DNA of 9,082 nt. Source: an uncultured Labedella sp. (GTDB lineage: Bacteria; Actinomycetota; Actinomycetes; Actinomycetales; Microbacteriaceae). The notes under the pieces are model-generated. The model made no database searches, had not been told where the DNA came from, and saw only the letters and a list, made by a program, of their open reading frames with translations. Positions 1-6,082 of the stretch are shown here, in pieces. Every line of letters starts with the position of its first letter. The first letter of the stretch is position 1. The stretch is from the NCBI GenBank assembly GCA_934636065.1, contig CAKTZW010000050.1:1-9082 (forward strand), given 5' to 3'. A program made the position numbers and the translations under genes.

Positions 1-1
1 G

Positions 2-364
2 GTTTTCCTCGCCTTCATTGCGGCGTTGGTCGACATCATCACTCGCGACAACTCGCAGGTGAAGCACCTGCCGAAGCTCTTCTGGGTCGTCCTCGTCATC
101 ATCCTGCCGATGATCGGCAGCATCATCTGGTTCACGGTCGGACGCGAGTGGGGCGGGGAGCCCGAGAACGTGAGCTTCGGCGACCGCCGCCGCTGGGACC
201 GCGAGGCGGTGGCTCCGGCGCCCGCGCCGGTCGCACCGCAGCGCGCGCTCTCCACCGAGGAGCAGCTCGCCGCCCTCGAACGCGAGGCGGAGTTCTACGA
301 GAAGCAGGCCCGCATCAAGCGCCTCGAGGCGCAGCTCGACGACAAGCGCGCCACCGACTCCTAA
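2..364 (+). CDS. PLDc_N domain membrane protein, 5'-truncated by window edge
   Basis: The frame is open from base 2 and the true start lies upstream, so about 120 C-terminal residues are visible. They begin with the end of one hydrophobic segment (VFLAFIAALVDII). A short basic/polar loop follows, then a second membrane segment around LFWVVLVIILPMIGSIIWF ending in VGRE. The order hydrophobic helix, D-I-I, K-x-x-W, then P-x-x-G-x-x-x-W/Y and G-R is the signature of the phospholipase D-nuclease N-terminal (PLDc_N) domain, a two-helix membrane anchor often found alone in small actinobacterial proteins. After the anchor comes an Ala/Pro linker and a charged, probably coiled-coil tail (EEQLAALEREAEFYEKQ onward). 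No HKD catalytic motif is present, so nuclease or lipase activity is not expected. The role is unknown. It is convergent with the beta-propeller gene across the inverted repeat. Confidence 0.8.
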   Translation, partial: VFLAFIAALVDIITRDNSQVKHLPKLFWVVLVIILPMIGSIIWFTVGREWGGEPENVSFGDRRRWDREAVAPAPAPVAPQRALSTEEQLAALEREAEFYEKQARIKRLEAQLDDKRATDS

Positions 365-372
365 CCCAAAGT

Positions 373-566
373 GCTACACCCGTCCCAGGGCGCCACGTAG
401 GCCTAGCGCCCTCGGTGCCGGACTGGCGCCCTCGGCGATGTCGACCGTCGTGTCCGCCCGTCGACCGCGGGTCTCGCGTCCCGCTCCGAGTGCGACGGCG
501 ACGACGACGGCGCCACATCGGTGTCGAAGGCGCCCACTCTAGCTGGCGCCCTCGAACGGGTGTAGC
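373..566. repeat. Long imperfect inverted repeat with GGCGCC-rich arms
   Basis: The left arm (373-437) and right arm (502-566) can be folded on each other without gaps over 65 positions, with about 47 matches by hand count. The outer ends match best: GCTACACCCGT at 373-383 pairs exactly with ACGGGTGTAGC at 556-566 reversed, and AGGGCGCCA follows in register. Each arm carries three GGCGCC-like cores (389, 404 as AGCGCC, 425; 510, 528, 545). The left arm has a nested hairpin, AGGGCGC (387-393) with GCGCCCT (405-411). Near the centre GCGGG (467-471) pairs with CCCGC (480-484). It fills the gap between two convergent genes, so a bidirectional terminator role is natural, but it is far larger than usual and lacks a T tract. 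A dispersed palindromic or MITE-like element is the alternative. I saw no target-site duplication. Confidence 0.7.
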
Positions 567-573
567 TGTCTGG

Positions 574-1482
574 TTATTCGGTGAGGGGGTATTCGACGAA
601 GGCGAGGGCGTCGGAGTCGGGCGACCAGCTGTTGACGTTGAGCGTTCCCTGCCCACCGAAGACGGAGTAGCTCTGGATCGGCGTCGACCAGTCCTCCGTC
701 GCGACCACGTTGACGACGACAGGGACGTCGGCGGGGTGACCGATGGTGCCGGCGGGGAACGACACGTACGACGCGAACCGGCCGTCCGGCGAGAGGTGGG
801 GGAACCAGTCGACGGTGTCGCTCTCCACGAGGCGCTCGAGACCCGTGCCGTCGACGCGGATGCGCCCGAGCTGCGCGTGGCCCGGCTCGTCCGTGAACGC
901 GTCGCTGTTGAACACGATCCACTCGCCGTCGGGCGTGAACTCGGGGCCGTCGAGGTGCCCGTCGCCCGTATCGAGGTAGCTGACCTCTCCCCCGGTCGAG
1001 GCGATGAGGCCGAGGCGCCCCTGCGGATCGCGGCCGTCGTGCTCGCACGGGATCTCGACAAAGGCGAGAGTGGCGCCGTCGGGGCTCACCCCGTGCAGGT
1101 AGTGACGCACGGAGCGCTCCTCGGTGATCCGCCGTGCCGCTCCGCCCGACAGAGGCGCCACGTACAGATGGCCGTCGTCGGAGGAGACGAAGACGTCGTC
1201 CCCATTCGGCGCGAGGACGTGATCGTTGTTGAGGCGGGAGACGCCCTCGATCGCGATGGGCGAGAGCCCGGCGCCGTGCGTGGGCGGGAGGGACCACAAT
1301 CGCCCCCCGCCGTTCACCACGAGCCGGCCGTCGTCCGACCAGTTGGGCGCCTCGAGGAGCAGGTCGGTGCTCTCGAGCACGACGAAGGGCTCCCGGTCGA
1401 GCGGAGCGACCCACACGGTGCTCCACTGACCCGGCGCGTGGCGCCGACCCCCGGACTGTCGCGACTGCTGCTCTGCGTCCAT
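574..1482 (-). CDS. TolB/PD40-type six-bladed beta-propeller protein
   Basis: A 302-residue protein with six recurring propeller strands of the form S/T-P-D-G-x-x-h-x-F/Y: around residues 45-60 (NWSDDGRLVV), 90-101 (APNGDDVFVS), 132-144 (VSPDGATLAFVEI), 182-194 (FTPDGEWIVFNSD), 230-242 (LSPDGRFASYVSF) and 286-298 (WSPDSDALAFVEY). This is the PD40/TolB repeat pattern and predicts a six-bladed propeller. There is no signal peptide or membrane segment, so unlike Gram-negative TolB it is probably cytoplasmic; actinobacterial members are usually annotated only as TolB-like or PD40-repeat proteins, with unknown ligand. The ATG at 1482 has no Shine-Dalgarno site but has TAGCAT 6 nt upstream, which suits a leaderless start. 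It is divergent from the ABM gene and convergent with the PLDc_N gene. Confidence 0.8.
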   Translation of the reverse strand: MDAEQQSRQSGGRRHAPGQWSTVWVAPLDREPFVVLESTDLLLEAPNWSDDGRLVVNGGGRLWSLPPTHGAGLSPIAIEGVSRLNNDHVLAPNGDDVFVSSDDGHLYVAPLSGGAARRITEERSVRHYLHGVSPDGATLAFVEIPCEHDGRDPQGRLGLIASTGGEVSYLDTGDGHLDGPEFTPDGEWIVFNSDAFTDEPGHAQLGRIRVDGTGLERLVESDTVDWFPHLSPDGRFASYVSFPAGTIGHPADVPVVVNVVATEDWSTPIQSYSVFGGQGTLNVNSWSPDSDALAFVEYPLTE

Positions 1483-1488
1483 ACTGCG

Positions 1489-1494
1489 ATGCTA
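1489..1494 (-). promoter_or_regulatory. -10-like TAGCAT, leaderless spacing to the propeller gene
   Basis: Read on the minus strand, TAGCAT fits the actinobacterial -10 consensus TANNNT and ends exactly 6 nt before the ATG at 1482. Transcription would therefore begin at or next to the start codon, consistent with the missing Shine-Dalgarno site. No convincing -35 is seen. Confidence 0.45.
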
Positions 1495-1547
1495 GGCGGC
1501 GGATCGCGCCGCTCACAGCGGCTTGCGTCGATGTCGGGGGGTTCGGG

Positions 1548-1553
1548 CATCCT
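1548..1553 (+). promoter_or_regulatory. Weak -10-like CATCCT, leaderless spacing to the ABM gene
   Basis: CATCCT lies exactly 6 nt before the ATG at 1560, with a TTGCGT -35-like element at 1523-1528 (19-nt spacer). It departs from TANNNT at the first base. The spacing equals that seen for the genes starting at 1482 and 6017, and no Shine-Dalgarno site is visible. Confidence 0.3.
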
Positions 1554-1559
1554 AAGCCC

Positions 1560-1859
1560 ATGACATTCGCGAACGTGGGAACACTCGGAGTCCAGCCCGG
1601 TCGACGTGACGAGGTCGTCGAGCTCCTCACCCGGCCGTCCGCGGCCCTCGCCGAGGCGGGGTGCCTGAGCTACGAGGTGGGGGTGAACCCGGACCACCCT
1701 GACACGGTGTTCGTCGCGGAACTGTGGGTCTCCGCCGAGGCGCATCAGGCGTCGCTGCAGGTGGAGAGCGTCAAGGCGGCCATCGCCGAGGCGATGCCGC
1801 TGCTCTCCGGCGAGTTCGGCGGCTTCCGATTCGACGTCGTCGGTTCGCCGCTGCGCTGA
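1560..1859 (+). CDS. ABM-domain protein, putative quinol monooxygenase
   Basis: The 99-residue length and layout match the single-domain antibiotic biosynthesis monooxygenase (ABM) family, ferredoxin-like dimeric alpha/beta proteins. Visible hallmarks are an N-terminal strand (MTFANVGTLGVQPGRRDEVVELL), the helix and turn ending in GCLSYEVGVNPDHPDTVFVAELW, then the family's typical E-x-W-x-x-x-x-A-x-x-x-H/S segment (ELWVSAEAHQASLQ). The tail after that helix is short. Relatives such as YgiN act on quinols or aromatic substrates without metal or cofactor, and others are heme-degrading; nothing here fixes the substrate. The ATG at 1560 has no Shine-Dalgarno site and may be leaderless. The gene is divergent from the propeller gene (77-bp gap) and convergent with the nitroreductase (45-bp gap). 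Both neighbours could belong to redox metabolism, but no operon links them. Confidence 0.8.
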   Translation: MTFANVGTLGVQPGRRDEVVELLTRPSAALAEAGCLSYEVGVNPDHPDTVFVAELWVSAEAHQASLQVESVKAAIAEAMPLLSGEFGGFRFDVVGSPLR

Positions 1860-1881
1860 CGCGGCCGCCGGCGCTCAGCCC

Positions 1882-1899
1882 ACGGCTCCGACGGCTCCG
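1882..1899. repeat. Two tandem copies of ACGGCTCCG in a convergent gap
   Basis: Two exact head-to-tail 9-bp copies (1882-1890 and 1891-1899) lie between the convergent stop codons of the ABM and nitroreductase genes. GCGCTGAC at 1853-1860 and GTCAGCGC at 1904-1911 form an 8-bp inverted repeat around them that includes both stop codons. It could be a weak bidirectional terminator, but the loop would be 43 nt. Confidence 0.35.
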
Positions 1900-1904
1900 A
1901 GCGG

Positions 1905-2717
1905 TCAGCGCGCGGGCGGCGGCGTCCGGTCGTCCCAGCCCTCCTGCGGCCTCTCGCACGTCTCCCGGTACACGTACTGCGACGGCAGCTTCCGCTGGTG
2001 GCTCGACCAGTCGATCGCGGGGCGACGCTGCTCGAGCGGGAGGTAGCCGAGCCGGTACACCGCCATGAGCTCGAGCTCGTCCGGCACGCGGAGCAGGTCG
2101 ACTATCTTCTCCCACTCCCCCGGGACCTCCATGGGGAAGGAGACGAACTGGATGCCCATGCCGAGCTCCGTCGTCGTGAGCCAGACGTTCTCCATCGCGG
2201 CGCCCATGCTGAAGAGCGAGTAGAACGACGACAGCTCCCCCGGTCGGTACTCGGAGCGATCGAGCATGACGCCGAGCAGGAGCGGAGACCCCGCCACGAG
2301 CTTGCGGTTCTCGGAGCCGAGCGTCTTCGGCACGCCGAGAGCGTTCATGAGCGTCTGCCCGCGCTTCGTGAACGCCTGGCTCGTGAAGGGCCGCAACGGC
2401 GCCGGCAGCTTGTCGAAGAGCATGCCGTCGCGGCGACGCTCCATCTCGGCCGCACTGAACCGGAAGTACGGCTTGTAGCGCTCGAAGAACGTGCCGTTGG
2501 ACATCGCCTGCGTCATGCTCGACCCGCTGATGTCGGCGACGCGCTCGATCGTCGCCCGATCCTCGACGATGACGAACCGCCACGGCTGACTGTTGAGCTG
2601 CGACGGCGCCCGGCCGGCGACCTCCATGAGGATCCGCTGGTGCTCCTCCGACACCGGGTCGGGCAGGAACGGCCCGTTCGTGGTCTTGCGACGTCTGATG
2701 GCCTCGAGGAGGTCCAT
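1905..2717 (-). CDS. Nitroreductase family FMN-dependent oxidoreductase
   Basis: The protein is 270 residues from the ATG at 2717. That start is chosen because GGAGGTG stands 3 nt before it on the minus strand and [13 protein letters not shown] aligns with the usual nitroreductase N-terminus. Family features are the R-R-x-R/K FMN-phosphate region (residues 8-13), the A-P-S-x-x-N-S-Q-P-W-R-F motif (37-48), the [17 protein letters not shown] helix (162-178) and the closing YRLGYLP strand (221-227). These enzymes use NAD(P)H and FMN to reduce nitroaromatics, quinones or enones; the natural substrate cannot be read from sequence. At 270 residues it exceeds the common ~200, with an insertion near residues 66-140 rich in aromatic and basic residues that probably caps the active site. 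The stop codon of the upstream membrane-protein gene lies within this gene's ribosome-binding site, so translation is probably coupled. Confidence 0.88.
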   Translation of the reverse strand: MDLLEAIRRRKTTNGPFLPDPVSEEHQRILMEVAGRAPSQLNSQPWRFVIVEDRATIERVADISGSSMTQAMSNGTFFERYKPYFRFSAAEMERRRDGMLFDKLPAPLRPFTSQAFTKRGQTLMNALGVPKTLGSENRKLVAGSPLLLGVMLDRSEYRPGELSSFYSLFSMGAAMENVWLTTTELGMGIQFVSFPMEVPGEWEKIVDLLRVPDELELMAVYRLGYLPLEQRRPAIDWSSHQRKLPSQYVYRETCERPQEGWDDRTPPPAR

Positions 2718-2718
2718 G

Positions 2719-2726
2719 GTCACCTC
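2719..2726 (-). promoter_or_regulatory. GGAGGTGA ribosome-binding site overlapping upstream stop
   Basis: On the minus strand the sequence reads CTGGAGGTGACCATG. The TGA inside it (2722-2720) is the stop codon of the 4-TM protein and also the end of the Shine-Dalgarno site for the nitroreductase ATG at 2717. Only 2 nt separate stop from start, the classic geometry for translational coupling. It also settles the nitroreductase start against the longer upstream reading. Confidence 0.7.
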
Positions 2727-3106
2727 CAGGCTCTCACGAGGCTCGCGACGAAGAACGGCGCGGCCGTGAGAGCCACGACGATGTGCCGCTTCGAATGCGA
2801 GCCGAGGTACGGGATGAGGGAGAGCGGCACGACCGCCGGCGCCAGTAGCACGGCTGCGCGACGCGATGACCGATCGGCTCCCCGGCGCAGTCCCGCGGCG
2901 CCAGCGAGAGCCGCGAGCGACGAGGTCGAGACGTAGAGGGCGTGGTGCACCCACCGGATGTCGGACGTGTCGATCGTGCGCGTCGCAACGCCCGTCCCCA
3001 CGAGGCAGTTGGCGAGATAGCTCACCGTCGCCGCGGTGAAGAGGTGCGCTGATCTCACTCGAGAAGTGTCGTCCAGGCCGCTGCCGGATACAAGTCGGCG
3101 GTCCAC
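2720..3106 (-). CDS. Small 4-TM membrane protein, function unknown
   Basis: A 128-residue hydrophobic protein. Four probable membrane segments can be picked out: around residues 25-42 ([19 protein letters not shown]), 52-70 ([21 protein letters not shown]), 82-102 ([20 protein letters not shown]) and 107-126 ([20 protein letters not shown]). His pairs sit near the membrane in loop 2 (WVHHAL) and in HSKRH before helix 4. I do not recognise a named family. The GTG at 3106 is the longest start but lacks a clear Shine-Dalgarno site, and a GTG at codon 17 (SRVRSAHLF) is possible. The gene lies 34 bp after the antiporter and 2 bp before the nitroreductase on the same strand, so the three are probably co-transcribed. 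TATAGC at 3141-3146 (minus strand) could provide an extra promoter, but it is weak. Confidence 0.65.
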   Translation of the reverse strand: MDRRLVSGSGLDDTSRVRSAHLFTAATVSYLANCLVGTGVATRTIDTSDIRWVHHALYVSTSSLAALAGAAGLRRGADRSSRRAAVLLAPAVVPLSLIPYLGSHSKRHIVVALTAAPFFVASLVRAWR

Positions 3107-3140
3107 GGGCCCGCGCGCGAGCGGGGACGCCGTTGACCTG

Positions 3141-4442
3141 CTATACGGACAGGCGCGGGGCCTCGTCGTCGCCCACCCCGGCCCGGCGCGCCGCTCGCGC
3201 GCGACGGCGGTCGAGCGTCGCCATGATCGGCGTCGCCGTGGCGCCGTGGAGCACGATCGATCCGACCACGACGAGTGACGTGAGCGCCCAGAGGTGCTCC
3301 CCGCCGGGGAATCGGCCCTCCTGCAGCGCGAACGCGATGTAGAAGAGCGAGCCGACCCCGCGGACCCCGAAGAACGAGATCACCGCGCGCTCCTTCGGTC
3401 CGGCCCTCCCTCCGATCAGTCCGACGAATCCGGCGAGGGGTCGGACCAGGATGAGGATGGCGGCGACGACGAGCACGTCGAGCCAACCGATCGAGTCGAA
3501 GGCCCCGCGCGTCACGGAGCCGCCGAGCAGGACGACGACGGCGACCGTCAGGAGCCGCTCGATCTGCTCGACGAACTTGTGGAGCACCGAGTGGTAGCCG
3601 TGGGCGCGCTCCGACGCACGCAGGGTCGTCGCGCAGACGAAGACGGCGACGAAGCCGTAGCCCTCGGCCGACTCGGTCGCCCCGTACGCGAGGAAGGTGG
3701 CCGCGAGCGCCACGAAGCCCTCGGCCCGCTCGGTGAGGCCGAGCCGTTCGGAGAGCGAGGAGAAGAACAGCCGTCCGAGCAGTCGCCCGGTGAGATAGCC
3801 GATGCCGACGCCCAAGGCGAGCCGCCACACCACGTCGACGAGGAACCACTCCCCGATCCATCCGGCGGAGCCCACCGCGGCGAGACTCATCGCGACGGCC
3901 GCGTACGTGAACGGGAACGCGAGCCCGTCGTTCAGTCCCGCCTCCGAGGTGAGCGCGAAGCGCGCCTCATCGTCCTCCGCCTCGGCGTCGGTCACGGGTT
4001 CGCTCACCTGCACCTCGGTCGCGAGCACCGGGTCCGTGGGAGCGAGCGCCGCGGCGAGCAGGACGGCGCTCGCGACCCCGAGACCGAGGACGCCCCAGCC
4101 GAGCAGCCCCACCGCGAGCATCGACAGCGGCATCGTGATCCCGAGAAGCCGCCACGTCGACGACCAGCCCCGTCGTGACGGCGCCCTGTTGATCGCGAGC
4201 CCCGCCCCCATGAGCGACACGATGACGCAGATCTCCGTGAGGTGAAGCGCGACCTCCGGGTGCTCGACGGGAGACGGGTCCGGCAGGCTCGGCATCAGCG
4301 CGAACCCGAGGATGCCGGCGCCGAGGAAGACCATCGGCATCGACACGGGGAGCCGACCGAGGACGCGGGGCAGCAGCGCCGCAGCGAGGGTGGCGAGGCC
4401 GATGGCCGCGAACACCACCCCGGATCCGTCGAACTCGAGCAT
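3141..4442 (-). CDS. CPA1-family Na+/H+ antiporter
   Basis: From the ATG at 4442, preceded by GGAGAGG about 8 nt upstream, the product is 433 residues with about 12 hydrophobic segments. It is an inner-membrane monovalent cation/proton antiporter of the NhaP/CPA1 type. Motifs visible are A-P-T-D-P-V at 134-139 and E-A-G-L-N-D-G at 167-173, which hold the transport-site Asp and the Asn-Asp pair typical of electroneutral CPA1 exchangers. F-x-G-V-R-G-V-G-S at 357-365 is the conserved Arg motif of a late helix. A charged loop (TDAEAEDDEARFALTSE) precedes the ND motif, and the C-terminus is short and basic, with no RCK or cNMP regulatory domain. Extending the frame to 4652 adds only Arg/Ser-rich shadow sequence. 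It heads a probable operon with the 4-TM protein and nitroreductase. Expected roles are pH and salt homeostasis. Confidence 0.88.
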   Translation of the reverse strand: MLEFDGSGVVFAAIGLATLAAALLPRVLGRLPVSMPMVFLGAGILGFALMPSLPDPSPVEHPEVALHLTEICVIVSLMGAGLAINRAPSRRGWSSTWRLLGITMPLSMLAVGLLGWGVLGLGVASAVLLAAALAPTDPVLATEVQVSEPVTDAEAEDDEARFALTSEAGLNDGLAFPFTYAAVAMSLAAVGSAGWIGEWFLVDVVWRLALGVGIGYLTGRLLGRLFFSSLSERLGLTERAEGFVALAATFLAYGATESAEGYGFVAVFVCATTLRASERAHGYHSVLHKFVEQIERLLTVAVVVLLGGSVTRGAFDSIGWLDVLVVAAILILVRPLAGFVGLIGGRAGPKERAVISFFGVRGVGSLFYIAFALQEGRFPGGEHLWALTSLVVVGSIVLHGATATPIMATLDRRRARAARRAGVGDDEAPRLSV

Positions 4443-4654
4443 CGCTGTCGCCTCTCCGCGTCGGACGACCGACGAGGATCGGGAGCCGCGTTCCCCTCCG
4501 GGCGACGCTCCGTCAGGATCACACCCGCAGCGGACCGCCACAACGGGTCCGCCCGTCACCCCGCGCTGACGTACAGTGCCGGATCGCACGCACGGTTCCC
4601 GTCGCCTCCCGATCCGCGAGAGACTGGAGTCCCAGCGAACGGAAGAGAGCATCC
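4443..4654. promoter_or_regulatory. Divergent promoter region, antiporter / NYN gene
   Basis: This 212-bp gap separates the divergent antiporter and NYN genes and must hold both promoters. On the plus strand TACAGT at 4572-4577 fits TANNNT and would give an untranslated leader of about 70 nt before the NYN start, but no clear -35 precedes it. A short inverted repeat, CGGATCG (4580-4586) with CGATCCG (4610-4616), lies just downstream. No convincing minus-strand promoter was found. Confidence 0.35.
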
Positions 4655-5698
4655 ATGACCGAGCCGATCGACGCGCGGGTGGCCGTCTACATCGACTTCG
4701 ACAACATCGTCATCTCTCGGTACGACCAGGTGCACGGCCGCAGTCAGTTCATGCGCGACAAGGCGCGCGCGTACAGTTCGTCGAGCAAGGCCTCCGACGT
4801 GGGCATGGCGGAGAAGCTGACGCAGGCGACCGTCGACGTGGGCGCGATCATCGACTTCGCGTCGTCGTTCGGCACCCTCGTCCTCACCCGCGCGTACGCG
4901 GACTGGTCCGCGCCGGTGAACGCCGACTACCGGGGCCAGCTCGTGAGCAGGGCCGTCGATCTCGTGCAGCTGTTCCCCGCCGCCGCCTACGCCAAGAACG
5001 GGGCGGACATCCGCCTGGCGGTCGACGCCGTCGAGGACATGTTCCGCCTCCCGGATCTCACCCACGTCATCATCGTCGCGGGCGACTCCGACTACATCGC
5101 GCTCGCCCAGCGGTGCAAGCGGCTCGGACGCTACGTCGTCGGCATCGGCGTCGCGGGGTCGACGAGCCGCTCGCTCGCCGCGGCGTGCGACGAGTTCGCC
5201 ACCTACGACGCCCTCCCGGGAGTGAAGCCCGTTCCGACGGCCGTCGCGGCGCCGCGGATCACGCCCGCTCCGACGGCGGACGAGGAGGAGCCGCTGGCCC
5301 TCGCGGCCGAGGGGACGGCGATCGCGGCGGGCGTGCCGACGGTGACGTTCCAGGAGCCGCCGGTCGAGGTCGCTCCTCCCAAGCGCCGCCGCGCGAAGGC
5401 GGCCCGCGCGGCCGACGACGAGGTGGAGCCCGAACCGGAGAACCCGCAGGAGGTCGCGACGAGCCTGCTCGAGCGCGCCCTGCGCCTCGGCCACGAGAAG
5501 GACGACGACGCCGAGTGGCTCCACTCGTCGACGGTGAAGACGCAGATGAAGCGCATGGACCCGTCCTTCAGCGAGAAGGCGCTCGGCTTCCGCACGTTCA
5601 CCGACTTCCTCGAGTCGCGCAGCGAGATCGCCGAGCAGGAGCAGAGCGAGAGCGCCCGGCTCGTGCGCCTCGCGCCGTCCCGCGCCGCCGCGCGCTGA
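4655..5698 (+). CDS. NYN-domain (PIN-like) protein with C-terminal OST-HTH/LOTUS-like domain
   Basis: A 347-residue protein started by the ATG at 4655 after GGAAGAGAG. Residues 9-185 form a NYN (LabA/DUF88) domain, a PIN-like nuclease fold. Acidic residues fall where the metal-binding site is expected: D14 and D16 in VYIDFDN, D118 in KNGADIRLAVDA with D124, and D144/D146 in VAGDSDYIALAQ. A Pro/Ala/Glu-rich linker (about 188-262) contains a basic patch, PKRRRAKAARAA. Residues 266-325 (LLERALRLGHEKD onward to FTDFLESRSEI) have the short winged-helix layout of the OST-HTH/LOTUS domain, including the W-L-x-x-S-x-V-K and F-S-E-K-A-L-G-F-x-x-F-x-x-F-L-E motifs. Such NYN/OST-HTH fusions are known in bacteria and are thought to bind and cut RNA; the target is unknown. 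No partner gene is adjacent. Confidence 0.85.
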   Translation: MTEPIDARVAVYIDFDNIVISRYDQVHGRSQFMRDKARAYSSSSKASDVGMAEKLTQATVDVGAIIDFASSFGTLVLTRAYADWSAPVNADYRGQLVSRAVDLVQLFPAAAYAKNGADIRLAVDAVEDMFRLPDLTHVIIVAGDSDYIALAQRCKRLGRYVVGIGVAGSTSRSLAAACDEFATYDALPGVKPVPTAVAAPRITPAPTADEEEPLALAAEGTAIAAGVPTVTFQEPPVEVAPPKRRRAKAARAADDEVEPEPENPQEVATSLLERALRLGHEKDDDAEWLHSSTVKTQMKRMDPSFSEKALGFRTFTDFLESRSEIAEQEQSESARLVRLAPSRAAAR

Positions 5699-5710
5699 CG
5701 GACGCTGACG

Positions 5711-5724
5711 GGACGCCTGCGTCC
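5711..5724. terminator. Possible small hairpin between convergent genes
   Basis: GGACGC (5711-5716) and GCGTCC (5719-5724) are exact inverted copies separated by CT, in the 25-bp gap between the NYN stop and the regulator stop. The loop is very tight, so the effective stem is about 5 bp, and no T tract follows. A weak bidirectional terminator is plausible. Confidence 0.3.
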
Positions 5725-6017
5725 TAGGAGACGAGCCGCTCGCGTGCGCCGGTCCGGCGCGCGGGAGCCGGTTCCGACCGGCTGATCTCGCTCCAGACGT
5801 CGTCGAGCGAGAGCCCGAGCACGTCGGCGACAGCCGCGATCGTCGGGAAGGCGGGGGTCGCTACGCGACCGGATTCGATCTTCCGCAGGGTCTCGGGCGA
5901 GATGCCGGCCTCGATCGCCGTGTCGAGGATCGACCGCTCCCCTCGAGCGCGCCTGAGGAGGGATCCGAGGCGCTCGCCGCGTTCGACCTCCGCGGCGCTC
6001 AAGGGCAGTCTGACCAT
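5724..6017 (-). CDS. XRE-family HTH transcriptional regulator
   Basis: A 97-residue DNA-binding protein. The helix-turn-helix spans about residues 28-70: ERSILDTAIEAGISPETLRKIESGRV contains the two HTH helices, and PAFPTIAAVADVLGLSLDDVW is the closing part of a Cro/CI-like fold. Helices before it (AAEVERGERLGSLLRRAR) and a short basic tail complete it; there is no ligand domain. I prefer the ATG at 6017 (MVRLPLSAAE), the form I recall for this actinobacterial family. TACACT lies exactly 6 nt upstream and gives a leaderless mRNA. The in-frame ATG at 6065 would add 16 residues encoded by the promoter region. It is divergent from the methionine aminopeptidase gene (65 bp), with direct repeats between, so control of itself and that gene is likely but inferred. 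Confidence 0.82.
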   Translation of the reverse strand: MVRLPLSAAEVERGERLGSLLRRARGERSILDTAIEAGISPETLRKIESGRVATPAFPTIAAVADVLGLSLDDVWSEISRSEPAPARRTGARERLVS

Positions 6018-6023
6018 ATGGCC

Positions 6024-6029
6024 AGTGTA
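6024..6029 (-). promoter_or_regulatory. -10 TACACT of the XRE regulator (leaderless)
   Basis: Minus-strand TACACT matches TANNNT and ends 6 nt before the ATG at 6017. With no Shine-Dalgarno site present, transcription probably starts at the A of the ATG. The -35 position (about 6046-6052) is not consensus. Confidence 0.55.
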
Positions 6030-6033
6030 TCGT

Positions 6034-6057
6034 CGGGATAGTTTGACCGGTATAGTT
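6034..6057. promoter_or_regulatory. 10-bp direct repeats, candidate XRE operator
   Basis: CGGGATAGTT (6034-6043) and CGGTATAGTT (6048-6057) differ at one base and start 14 bp apart. They lie between the two divergent -10 elements, and the second copy covers the likely -10 of the aminopeptidase gene. This is where a regulator that represses both promoters would bind. The role is inferred from position; the repeat itself is read directly. Confidence 0.45.
6051..6056 (+). promoter_or_regulatory. Likely -10 TATAGT of the aminopeptidase gene
   Basis: TATAGT is one mismatch from TATAAT in otherwise GC-rich DNA. It would place transcription start near 6063, leaving a leader of about 20 nt that includes GAAAGG just before the ATG at 6083. 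No clear -35 is present, which fits a regulated promoter. Confidence 0.45.
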
Positions 6058-6082
6058 ATCGGCATACGTTCGAAAGGCCCGC

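Noticed and set aside
148..1563. 471-codon plus-strand open frame antisense to the propeller gene
   Set aside because: Very Arg/Val/Glu-rich with no recognisable domain; it mirrors the codon bias of the minus-strand beta-propeller gene, whose six PD40 repeats are clear.
1998..2936. 312-codon plus-strand frame opposite the nitroreductase and membrane protein
   Set aside because: Composition of an antisense shadow ([13 protein letters not shown] type); the opposite strand has conserved motifs and a strong ribosome-binding site.
2718..2954. N-terminal extension of the nitroreductase to 349 residues
   Set aside because: The extension overlaps the membrane-protein gene in another frame and is Arg/Gly/Ala-rich; the Shine-Dalgarno site and family N-terminus both point to 2717.
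3294..4178. 294-codon plus-strand frame inside the antiporter locus
   Set aside because: Hydrophilic Glu/Asp/Arg-rich shadow of a membrane-protein gene on the other strand that has PTDPV and GLNDG motifs.
4443..4652. Upstream extension of the antiporter frame
   Set aside because: Low-complexity Arg/Ser/Gly residues with no membrane character, covering the divergent promoter region; the ATG at 4442 has a good ribosome-binding site.
6018..6065. Alternative ATG at 6065 for the XRE regulator
   Set aside because: It would translate through the candidate operator and -10 sites; MVRLPL at 6017 fits the family start and a leaderless promoter.
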